Shown one piece after another: positions 1-10,063 of a stretch of DNA of 64,000 nucleotides. How positions within the stretch are numbered: the stretch's first letter is position 1; the number at the start of each line of letters is the position of its first letter. Both the position numbers and the translations under genes were made by a program. The stretch covers positions 24,050,254 to 24,114,253 of the forward strand of contig OZ025260.1 of assembly GCA_964019135.1 (NCBI GenBank), written 5' to 3'. The notes under the pieces were generated by a model. The model was given only the letters and a program-made list of their open reading frames with translations, had not been told where the DNA came from and did no database searches. This DNA is from Arenicola marina (Eukaryota; Annelida; Polychaeta; Arenicolidae).

Positions 1-2226
1 GAAGCGGCCGGTGTGTGGTCCAGCGAGCTCTGCTTGGTCAGCCGAAGCGGCCGGTGTGTGGTCCAGCGAGCACTGCTGGGTCAGCCGAAGCGGCCGGTGT
101 GTGGTCCAGCGAGCACTGCTGGGTCAGCCGAAGCGGCCGGTTTGTGGTCCAGCGAGCTCTGCTGGGTCAGCCCAAGCGGCCGGTGTGTGGTCCAGCGAGC
201 TCTGCTGGGTCAGCCCAAGCGGCCGGTTTGTGGTCCAGCGAGCTCTGCTGGGTCAGCCCAAGCGGCCGGTGTGTGGTCCAGCGAGCTCTGCTGGGTCACC
301 CCAAGCGGCCGGTGTGTGGTCCAGCGAGCTCTGCTGGGTCAGCCCAAGCGGCCGGTGTGTGGTCCAGCGAGCTCTGCTGGGTCAGCCGAAGCGGCCGGTG
401 TGTGGTCCAGCGAGCTCTGCTGGGTCAGCCCAAGCGGCCGGTGTGTGGTCCAGCGAGCACTGCTGGGTCAGCCGAAGCGGCCGGTGTGTGGTCCAGCGAG
501 CTCTGCTTGGTCAGCCGAAGCGGCCGGTGTGTGGTCCAGCGAGCACTGCTGGGTCAGCCGAAGCGGCCGGTGTGTGGTCCAGCGAGCACTGCTGGGTCAG
601 CCGAAGCGGCCGGTTTGTGGTCCAGCGAGCTCTGCTGGGTCAGCCCAAGCGGCCGGTTTGTGGTCCAGCGAGCTCTGCTGGGTCAGCCCAAGCGGCCGGT
701 TTGTGGTCCAGCGAGCTCTGCTGGGTCAGCCCAAGCGGCCGGTGTGTGGTCCAGCGAGCTCTGCTGGGTCACCCCAAGCGGCCGGTGTGTGGTCCAGCGA
801 GCTCTGCTGGGTCAGCCCAAGCGGCCGGTGTGTGGTCCAGCGAGCTCTGCTGGGTCAGCCCAAGCGGCCGGTGTGTGGTCCAGCGAGCTCTGCTGGGTCA
901 GCCCAAGCGGCCGGTGTGTGGTCCAGCGAGCTCTGCTGGGTCAGCCCAAGCGGCCGGTGTGTGGTCCAGCGAGCTCTGCTGGGTCAGCCCAAGCGGCCGG
1001 TGTGTGGTCCAGCGAGCTCTGCTGGGTCACCCCAAGCGGCCGGTGTGTGGTCCAGCGAGCTCTGCTGGGTCAGCCCAAGCGGCCGGTGTGTGGTCCAGCG
1101 AGCTCTGCTGGGTCACCCCAAGCGGCCGGTGTGTGGTCCAGCGAGCACTGCTGGGTCAGCCCAAGCGGCCGGTGTGTGGTCCAGCGAGCTCTGCTGGGTC
1201 AGCTCAAGCGGCCGGTGTGTGGTCCAGCGAGCTCTGCTGGGTCAGCTCAAGCGGCCGGTGTGTGGTCCAGCGAGCTCTGCTGGGTCAGCCCAAGCGGCCG
1301 GTGTGTGGTCCAGCGAGCTCTGCTGGGTCAGCCCAAGCGGCCGGTGTGTGGTCCAGCGAGCTCTGCTGGGTCACCCCAAGCGGCCGGTGTGTGGTCCAGC
1401 GAGCTCTGCTGGGTCAGCCCAAGCGGCCGGTGTGTGGTCCAGCGAGCACTGCTGGGTCAGCCGAAGCGGCCGGTGTGTGGTCCAGCGAGCACTGCTGGGT
1501 CAGCCCAAGCGGCCGGTGTGTGGTCCAGCGAGCACTGCTGGGTCAGCCGAAGCGGCCGGTGTGTGGTCCAGCGAGCACTGCTGGGTCACCCCAAGCGGCC
1601 GGTGTGTGGTCCAGCGAGCACTGCTGGGTCAGCCCAAGCGGCCGGTGTGTGGTCCAGCGAGCACTGCTGGGTCAGCCCAAGCGGCCGGTGTGTGGTCCAG
1701 CGAGCTCTGCTGGGTCACCCCAAGCGGCCGGTGTGTGGTCCAGCGAGCTCTGCTGGGTCAGCCCAAGCGGCCGGTGTGTGGTCCAGCGAGCACTGCTGGG
1801 TCAGCCGAAGCGGCCGGTGTGTGGTCCAGCGAGCACTGCTGGGTCAGCCCAAGCGGCCGGTGTGTGGTCCAGCGAGCACTGCTGGGTCAGCCGAAGCGGC
1901 CGGTGTGTGGTCCAGCGAGCACTGCTGGGTCACCCCAAGCGGCCGGTGTGTGGTCCAGCGAGCACTGCTGGGTCAGCCCAAGCGGCCGGTGTGTGGTCCA
2001 GCGAGCACTGCTGGGTCAGCCCAAGCGGCCGGTGTGTGGTCCAGCGAGCACTGCTGGGTCAGCCCAAGCGGCCGGTGTGTGGTCCAGCGAGCACTGCTGG
2101 GTCACCCCAAGCGGCCGGTGTGTGGTCCAGCGAGCACTGCTGGGTCAGCCCAAGCGGCCGGTGTGTGGTCCAGCGAGCACTGCTGGGTCAGCCCAAGCGG
2201 CCGGTGTGTGGTCCAGCGAGCACTAG
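1..2226. repeat. 43-bp minisatellite, about 52 copies, cut by the left edge
   Basis: Head-to-tail units of 43 bp contain AAGCGGCCGG, TGTGTGGTCC and CTCTGCTGGG, with a few recurrent variants: GAGCTC or GAGCAC, GTGTG or TTTGTG, and CAGCCC, CAGCCG or CACCCC. The array starts at or before base 1 and stops abruptly at GAGCACTAGG. No reading frame of the unit contains a stop and 43 is not a multiple of three, so all three plus frames stay open for over 700 codons. This is a by-product of composition, not coding. The unit matches the anticodon-to-B-box part of the SINE head at 51185-51290 (see findings), which suggests how the array arose. Confidence 0.97.
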
Positions 2227-2903
2227 GCTGACCCAGAGGTGGCGTCCTCATAACCCCGATCTCACCCACCCTATTCCATTCAAGGCACCCTCAATGGACG
2301 TGCATTAACCTCGGCGGTCTGCTTGACAACGTGGGTTGGAGGGGTGGGGGGGGGGTGAGGTGACGGGGTGAGGTGGAGGGGTGATGTGGGGGGGGGGGGG
2401 TGAGGTGACGGGGTAAGGTGGAGAGGTGATGTGGGCGGGGTGGTGAGGTGGGGGGGTGCGGTAGGGGGATGAGGTTGGCTGGGGGTGAGGTGGGTGGGGG
2501 GATGTGTTGGTCGGGCATGAGATGTGACGATATAGATTGTATTGTAGATTGTATTGGGTTTTCTATTCCGATTTTAGAGATGTTTGGTATCCTCCAAAGC
2601 GCATTAGTTAATGACACTTTGGTCATTGGTTATTTCGCTAACGGTCCTGGGTCTATGTGAGAGATCGAGCACTTAATTCATCAGACGCCCGAAACTGTTC
2701 ACAGTTCAAGGATGTTTTCAAAAATGATATTGAGGATGACCATCGCTTGTGACAGTTCCGTACTTTAGTAGGCAAGGCATCAGTCTGATGATAAAATTGT
2801 GCTTTGTACACACATGGGCTAAACCAGGCTAAACCAATCCATTTCATGACAAAGTGTGAGTTAGTGGCGGGGACCAGGTTTCCGCCATTTGGATGTGTAT
2901 TAA
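2227..2903. other. Spacer with a G-rich tandem stretch
   Basis: About 110 bp of complex sequence is followed by a G-rich stretch at 2338-2510. That stretch contains two or more imperfect copies of a roughly 57-bp GGTGAGGTGACGGGG block with G-runs up to 13. Ordinary AT-balanced sequence follows. No gene, splice-site pair or recognisable element is visible apart from the G-tracts, which could form G-quadruplexes. Confidence 0.6.
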
Positions 2904-3274
2904 AGCAATATATTTCGTTATTTTTTGTATTACCAACCTCTTCCCCATGTCAAATAAGTATATTCACTCTTGAATTTAAATCCTGAGCCTGTGGGCTATC
3001 CGGAGAGAAGCAATTTGGTCAACGGAGCAGAAGTTGGTGGCCGGCTTTATATCCCTGCGCGCCTGTTCGATGTTCGATGGTGTTCTGTGTGATGTCGACC
3101 GCGGCTCGCTATCACGTCCGCGCGCGATAAAAATAAACCGCGCAGTTCTATGTTGAAATTGTTGTTTTACAGATTCTCAGAGATATAAAACATAAATGCA
3201 TCATAATTTTCAGATACTTTTAGTCTTGATTCTAAAATGTAAAAAATCTAAGATGGCGCATGTAAGTATATTGC
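2904..3274 (+). mobile_element. TTAA-flanked MITE, copy 1
   Basis: This is a 371-bp non-autonomous element with short terminal inverted repeats (AGCAATATA at the left, its complement at the right). It is flanked by TTAA on both sides (2900-2903 and 3275-3278), the target duplication of piggyBac-like or Kolobok-like DNA transposons. Near-identical copies lie at 3673-4036 (inverted) and 62785-63160. The body includes a GCGCGCGATAAAAATAAACC segment. There is no transposase reading frame, so it must have been moved in trans. The superfamily is inferred only from the TTAA. Confidence 0.85.
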
Positions 3275-3278
3275 TTTA

Positions 3279-3668
3279 ATGAAGCTATTACATCAAAATG
3301 GAAACATGTATGCGAACCGGTGGAGGTACCAGAAACTGTTATAGTCTCACATCGACGGAGCCTGCGTGAATTAATCTTCAGACAGAGGGCGCAACAACTT
3401 GCAACTTGCCACAATGGCACCGGGAACCATTTTTGGAAAATGATATGGAAGGCGAAGGAAACAAAATGGCGGTAAAGTGGAGGTGGTAAGTTTCAAAGTT
3501 ACGTATTTTTAGTATTTGTAAATCGAAGTAAACCGTATCGAGCTAAATGTGTAATGGTACGATTGGGACTTGATATGCTTCCAATAGATACCGGATGCAG
3601 GAGTAAAATAATAGTGATTGTGTGTCGTTTCGGCGAGTGCATGGAACGGGCGGAAGAACGGAACCTGT
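3279..3668. other. Spacer between the inverted MITE pair
   Basis: This is 390 bp of unique sequence. An ATG at 3466 is followed by six codons and a strong donor-like GTAAGT at 3486. Without transcript evidence this is not called as an exon. No other structure is seen. Confidence 0.5.
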
Positions 3669-3672
3669 TTAA

Positions 3673-4036
3673 AGCAATATGCTTCCATCTTAGATTTTTT
3701 ACATTTTAGAATCAAGACTAAAGTATCTCAAAATTTATGATGCATATGTTTTTATATCTCTTTGAGTCTGTGGAACAAACATTTTAACATAAAACTGCGC
3801 GGTTTATTTTTATCGCGCGCGGACGTGATAGAGGGTCGCGGTCGACATCACACACAAAATAGCGAACTCCGAACAGGCGCGTAGGGATATAAAGCCGGCC
3901 ACCAACTTCTGCTCCGTTGAGCAAAATGCTTCTCTCCGGATAGCCCGCAGGCTTTCAGGATTTAAACTCAAGACAGAGTGTACTTATGGACATGGAGAAG
4001 AGGTTTGTAATACAAAAAATTACGGAATCTATTGCT
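3673..4036 (-). mobile_element. TTAA-flanked MITE, copy 2 (inverted relative to copy 1)
   Basis: This 364-bp copy of the same family lies in the opposite orientation. It is flanked by TTAA at 3669-3672 and 4037-4040. With copy 1 it forms inverted arms of about 370 bp around a 0.4-kb loop, so the single strand could fold into a long hairpin. Each copy keeps its own terminal repeats and TTAA. Two independent insertions, or one composite mobile unit bounded by 2900 and 4040, are both possible. Confidence 0.85.
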
Positions 4037-4287
4037 TTAACATGCATAGCTACAGCTGTAGCACAGTCGTAGGATCTCAGAGAAGGATCGAGGTTTTTTC
4101 TTGTGGGAGCACCATATTTTTCCGAAAAAAATGTTGTAAACCCCCAAAAAAGAAAACATTTGTAGGCCTAGAGGGCTGGAATGGACAGTCCGACGGTCAA
4201 AGGTGTGGCGCCAAATGTGTTGTAATTGCAGCTTTAATTATGTGACGTGTCTCCATATGCCTCAGCTACAAGGCTATCGTGTGGGAA

Positions 4288-4375
4288 TGGAATGTTGGTG
4301 TTTTAGGCCACTTTTGTGCACATACAGGCTAAATTGGGCCAAGGAACCTCCCGAGACGATGAAGGATGAAGGAAT
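4288..4375 (-). mobile_element. SINE family B, 5'-truncated, with 14-bp target-site duplication
   Basis: This matches the 3' part of the full-length SINE at 46035-46216 (for example GTTGGTGTTTTAGGCCAC and CCAAGGAACCTCCCGAGACG). The tRNA-like head is missing, as expected for a LINE-driven insertion that stopped early. The duplication CTATCGTGTGGGAA is present on both sides (4274-4287 and 4376-4389) and is intact, so the insertion is fairly young. Confidence 0.88.
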
Positions 4376-4389
4376 CTATCGTGTGGGAA

Positions 4390-5020
4390 GCCAGTCGGCA
4401 CAGTAAATGCCGCTGTAGTGCTCGACACCGCCAATGCCAGGGTTCCAAATGGGCGATAATTGGTTTAGTTCCAGAACTACACATGCCACGTGCCCATTAT
4501 CGATCGAAGGACAGAAGCGGGAAAATGGTACTCAGGTCGGAACGTTGTATTGCGAAAGGCATTGTGGGTCCAGAGTCACGTGGGGAACGTCCGCATTACG
4601 CCCTAATTTGAGGTCAAGGTCGATCTAAAAATTCCGCGCAACGTAGTTTAGTATTTATTACCTAGATTCACCAAATATTGAAGTTCTACTCACAATCAGA
4701 CTGAGAAAAATAGACCACCCCTGCCTTTAAGCCTTCTCCGCAACAACTTCCTTTTTCATGCTTGTGTTTTGTTTGTTGCAGTGACACTCCCCCTGGCGGT
4801 GAGTCCCCGACCGGCCGTCGGGTGGCGCTGGCTGCCTGCTCCAGCGTGGCGCCATTAGTCATGATTAATTATGGATAGCCCCGGGGTGCCGTGATTGGGA
4901 TTCTGCATGGCTGGCCCGTATTATCGCCCAGCTCCCCCGAACTGTCATCACGTCATAATCCTTCAGGGGCGTTTTCATGTTTATTTCACCCCAAACCGCG
5001 ACTGACTGACTGACTGAATG
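4390..5020. other. Gene-free spacer with a candidate regulatory block
   Basis: No gene is seen. The part from about 4790 to 5010 is complex, with no repeats, and contains homeodomain-type AT cores (TGATTAATTA) and other motif-like words between G/C-rich stretches. It resembles a conserved non-coding element, but conservation cannot be tested here. Confidence 0.35.
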
Positions 5021-6647
5021 ACTGCGCTATGCCGAGCTGGAGAGGGCCCTGCCCTACCCACCCTCCCACCCACCCACCCGCCCGCCCCGACCAACCCCAC
5101 CCTCCCGCCCAGCTCGCCCCGCCCGCCCGACAATTACAACGGTGGAGAAGCACACGACTCTTGGGGCCGCTCATCGCAAATAGCAGTAATTGTGCGAGGC
5201 GTTAGCGCCCGTCGCTCACTCCGTGCCTGGGTTAATGTGGGGATTGGTCCTCGGCCCGTGGCTCCCCTTCATCCCCGACTTCCATTATCCGAACGGAACA
5301 ATTTTTCATCTTCATCCGCGGCAGTCATCGTTCCGCCTGGCCGAGCGGAAGCGGAAGTCGCGCCATTCGTCAAGACTCTGGAATCTCCGAACAAAGCGCC
5401 GCCTACCGTAATCATAGTGAACTAATCCTCGGGGTTTCGTCGGCTTTCAAATCCACTTGACGGCTTAGCGCTTGGAGTGGAGAGGGTGTGATAGGGAGGG
5501 AGGTGTAGGGTCAGTACTGGGGTGGTGGTACTGGGGGAGGCAGCGGTGGTGGTGGTGGTGGTTGGGTGAGGAAAAGGTGAAGATGTACCCGAGGGAAGCT
5601 TTTCAAAGGAAGGAAACGCCGGTTTGATGATCGGCATTAAACCAGCAATGGAGTGGGGAAGCGCGCGGGCACGACCCCTCTTCTATCCGCCATTACGAGA
5701 AATGAGATTCGTTTGCGACAGACGACATTTTGCCCCCTCAGCAGACGACAAACAAGCGAAGCGGGGCGGGAAATGTCTCTAATAGAATGGGACACGAAAG
5801 GGAATCACGTTGAACCAGACATCAATCTAAACTGACAAGTCCTCTTCCTCTGCTTTCTGGTGGGTGTGCATGTGGGGGGGGGGGGGGGGGTGAGTGGGTG
5901 AGTGTGGGATGAACGTGTGAGGAGGGGTGGTCGTCCCGCCATTCAGCAGTCACGAAACCACCTCCCCACCTCATGCATCCGACTCTCATCGCACCCTCCC
6001 CCCTCCCGCTTTCCCCCCGGGGGAGCCATCTACAGACAGCAACCGTCTTTACCTACTTAAGACGCGTGATTCGTCTGACCGCCGACTCTCTATCCCCCCT
6101 CCCCGTTCCTCCTCACACACCTATACTACCCCCCCACCCCCCCCTCCCTCCATCCCATGCACACCCGCACAATCCTCTCTCCCACGAAGCCAATGTCAGA
6201 CTCCTCCCGCTGGACACTTGTGGACAGCTCTCGAGGGACCCGCCCCCTCCTCCCCCCCCCCCCCCCCCCCCCAAGCCCAGGACGTGAGCCACTGACTGCC
6301 GAGTTTGGAGGATTCTGACGGGTAAAAAGCACTCAGGATGCCACGTGAAGAACAAAAGGAAGTGATTAGTTCAACGGTGAAATGGACATCACCACGAGTC
6401 CCAGACATCATGAGCACCAGACACAGTCAGCCGCCCGCGTAATTGTCGTATTCCAAGAGAAATTGACAGGGAGAGGAGGGGTGTGTGGGGGTATAGTGGT
6501 CTGGGTGTGTTGGTGGTAGGGGTGGAGTCGGGTGGGGTATGGGAGACTATTGCAGCAAGCATTGTGGGACAATAATTTGTTGTAATTACCATGAGATACG
6601 AAAACAGTTCTGACGATTAAATATGAAATTTCCATGTCCTGTTAGTT
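5021..6647. other. Low-complexity C/G-tract spacer
   Basis: This stretch is rich in C-runs on one strand (CCCACCC around 5050-5120, poly-C at 6247-6272) and G-runs (5873-5890), with a GGT microsatellite near 5540. Intervening complex pieces around 5140-5420 and 5650-5835 have no splice-supported reading frame. Open frames here are short proline- or glycine-rich artefacts of the runs. Confidence 0.5.
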
Positions 6648-8365
6648 GTACTGTACAATGCAACCGTCACTGCTATTGGTATTGTACCATACTACCACCA
6701 CCGCTATTGGTACTGTACCATGCTACCACCACTGCCATTGGTACTGTACCATGCTACCACCACTGCTATTGGTACTGTACCATGCTACCACCACTGCTAT
6801 TGGCACTGTACCATGCTGCTACCACTGCTATTGGTATTGTACCATGCTACCACCACTGCTATTGGCACTGTACCATGCTACCGTCACTGCTATTGGTACT
6901 GTACCATGCTACCACCATGGCTATTGGTACTGTACCATGCTACCACCATGGCTATTGGTACTGTACCATGCTACCGTCACTGCTATTGGTACTGTACCAT
7001 GCTACCACCACTGCTATTGGTACTGTACCATGCTACCACCACTGCTCTTGGTACTGTACCATGCTACCGTCACTGCTATTGGTACTGTACCATGCTACCA
7101 CCACTGCTCTTGGTACTGTACCATGCTACCACCACTGCTCTTGGTACTGTACCATGCTACCACCACTGCTCTTGGTACTGTACCATGCTACCACCACTGC
7201 TATTGGTACTGTACCATGCTACCACCACTGCTATTGGTACTGTACCATGCTACCGTCACTGCTATTGGTACTGTACCATGCTACCACCATGGCTATTGGT
7301 ACTGTACCATGCTACCACCATGGCTATTAGTACTGTACCATGCTACCACCATGGCTATTGGTACTGTACCATGCTACCACCATGGCTATTGGTACTGTAC
7401 CATGCTACCACCACTGCTATTGGTACTGTACCATGCTACCACCACTGCTATTGGTACTGTACCATGCTACCACCATGGCTATTGGTACTGTACCATGCTA
7501 CCACCACTGCTATTGGTACTGTACCATGCTACCACCACTGCTATTGGCACTGTACCATGCTACCACCACTGCTATTGGTACTGTACCATGCTACCACCAT
7601 GGCTATTGGTACTGTACCATGCTACCACCACTGCTATTGGTACTGTACCATGCTACCACCACTGCTATTGGCACTGTACCATGCTACCACCATGGCTATT
7701 AGTACTGTACCATGCTGCTACCACTGCTATTGGTACTGTACCATGCTACCACCACTGCTATTGGCACTGTACCATGCTACCGTCACTGCTATTGGTACTG
7801 TACCATGCTACCACCATGGCTATTGGTACTGTACCATGCTACCACCATGGCTATTAGTACTGTACCATGCTACCACCATGGCTATTGGTACTGTACCATG
7901 CTACCACCATGGCTATTGGTAGTGTACCATGCTACCACCACTGCTATTGGTACTGTACCATGCTACCACCACTGCTATTGGTACTGTACCATGCTGCTAC
8001 CACTGCTATTGGTACTGTACCATGCTACCACCACTGCTATTGGTATTGTACCATGCTGCTACCACTGCTATTGGTACTGTACCATGCTACCACCACTGCT
8101 ATTGGTATTGTACCATGCTACCACCACTGCTATTGGCACTGTACCATGCTACCACCATGGCTATTGGTACTGTACCATGCTACCACCATGGCTATTGGTA
8201 CTGTACCATGCTACCACCATGGCTATTGGTACTGTACCATGCTACCACCATGGCTATTGGTACTGTACCATGCTACCACCACTGCTATTGGTACGGTACC
8301 ATGCTACCACCATGGCTATTGGTACTGTACCATGCTACCCCCACTGCTATTGGTACTGTACCATG
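6648..8365. repeat. 31-bp minisatellite, about 55 copies
   Basis: Each 31-bp unit contains GGTACTGTACCATGCTACCA followed by CCACTGCTATT. Common variants swap CACTGC for CATGGC, ACCACC for ACCGTC, or CTATT for CTCTT. Every unit carries the near-palindrome GGTACTGTACC (5-bp arms, 1-bp centre). The unit is stop-free in the plus frames and 31 is not a multiple of three, so long open frames of about 400 codons arise in all three frames. They are not genes. Confidence 0.97.
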
Positions 8366-8560
8366 GTGCTCTCCACCAAACCACGCTCTACTAGACCACA
8401 GTCTACAAAACCACACTCCACAAGACCACACCCTACCACACCCTTTCCCCCTAGACCACACTGTACCACACCCTCTCTCAGAAGACCATACTGTTACCAG
8501 ATCACACTCCACCCCATCCCACCCCACCCCAACAGACAGTTCTCCACCATAACACACTTG
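8366..8560. repeat. Degenerate CA-rich repeat next to the 31-bp array
   Basis: Irregular, strongly diverged units of about 20 bp read roughly CCACACTCTACAAGACCA. They begin right where the 31-bp array ends. They may be an older tandem array of different origin. Confidence 0.6.
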
Positions 8561-10063
8561 ACCACAACACATAATATGGCCTCTACAATCCACCCGATCA
8601 GCCCTTCGAAACCAGCGCACATATGACCGAAATACTTAATACTCTGGAAAAAGTTTCCGCAGTTACCCTCCCCATCCCCTCACCCCCACCTCACCGCCCC
8701 GCCATCCCCACCCCCACCCCCAATCCCACCCCAATCCACCCACCCACCCACCTTACACACCGCGGTGGAAGAACGAACGCGTCTATTGAAATCGATTTGA
8801 GCCGGTGACAACGCAATCAGTATTTGAAAGGATTTACAGTCCCGGGTCTGGCCACCTCAAGCGGGGTCACTCCGGGCGTAGCCTGAGATGGCATCCCTTA
8901 GATGGCAGCCGGCTCCGCCTGTGATGGATCAGCGAGATTTGTCCACGTGATATGTGCCGACGGCCTCTGACGGCCACTTGTTAGCGACGCCCCTAATGTA
9001 GCAAATCCCTTTTTGTCTGATTTATTTGTGCCTTTGCTCCAAATCGCTCAATACGTATTCACCGGGGGATTGCCGTCCTTCCCGCCCGGCCTACCATGCC
9101 TCGCGACGCATCCATAACCATTTGTAATGGTTTACAATTGACCTTTCGCGGGAGGGAATCGCGCTATTGCTGGATTTGTACGTAAGAATCAAACGTTAAG
9201 CGCCGTTGGGACTCATACCGCCATATCGCCAAGTACCTGTTTGATGAATCGCACCCATTACTGGGGATCTCGCTGGTGGGACGCACTCATAATTTCCACC
9301 CGGACCCGTCTCGATGTGACCTCTTCCCCCTCGGTGCAAGATTTCGGCTGATGTGATGCGACCGAAGAGAAGGTAACGGGGGCGGGGGGGGGGGGGGTGA
9401 GGGAGAATGGGGAGGAGGGGGTGTAGGAGGAGGAGGAGGAGGAGGAGGGAGGAGGCAGGGGGAATGGGGAGAAAAGGGGTGAAGGAGGAGGAAGAGGAGG
9501 AAGGAGGAGTCGCGGGGGGGGGGGATGTTGTCGGGGCTTGACGTTATGAGCGGTTTTTGCTGATGACTAGGTAGCTAGTTATAGCTGGTGTAGGGTGAGG
9601 TGGAATGGAGCGGAGGTGCAGTGGGCTTGGGGTGGGGGGGGGGGGGGGGTGGCATGAGAGGAGGGTAGAGATATGGGATGCCTCATTTCGGAGATCTAAT
9701 CCCCCACATGACTGTTGCTAACGATTGGTCGGTTCCTAATGGATGACTTTGGCAGCGAGGCTTTCGTCTTCTTGTGGTCCCTTACCCCCCCCCCCCCTCC
9801 ACCCACCCCCCGCAGCCATACCCACCGCGTCCGCCAACCCCGCCTCAGTCCTCTCCGGTACTAAACCCAAGCCGACGAACATCTAAGCCGAGTAAAATCC
9901 GACTGGCGCGATCATCTGCGACAGAAAATAAGCCACAGAGACACTGTGATGAGGAGTTAATAGTCGCAGCGAGTAAAGGTTAATGTGCAAAACAAAACCG
10001 AAGCCCAGGCTGGTAATGGACGGAATCCTCAATGCTGCGCACTGCCTAGTAGAATATAGTCTG
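8561..10063. other. Spacer: candidate regulatory block and G-rich tracts
   Basis: The part at 8820-9370 is complex, non-repetitive sequence with motif-like words (CCACGTGATATG, TGATTTATTTGTGCC) and a small hairpin (AACCAT/ATGGTT, 9118-9134). It has the look of a conserved regulatory block. From 9375 to 9660 there are G-runs and a GGA microsatellite. C-runs follow at about 9785. No gene is seen. Confidence 0.4.

Noticed and set aside
11-2308. Three overlapping open frames of over 730 codons on the plus strand
   Set aside because: They come from a 43-bp stop-free unit read in all three frames. No start context, splice sites or non-repeat sequence supports a protein.
3466-3485. Possible first coding exon (ATGGCGGTAAAGTGGAGGTG before GTAAGT)
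   Set aside because: Only about seven codons with no downstream exon recognised. A good donor alone is weak evidence.
5736-5755. CAGCAGACGACAAAC resembling the 45-bp minisatellite unit
   Set aside because: Only about 15 bases match, and the flanks do not align to the unit. Chance similarity is likely.
6623-8626. Open frames of 200-400 codons in the 31-bp array
   Set aside because: All three plus frames are open because the unit lacks stops. The protein word is the same in each frame apart from phase.
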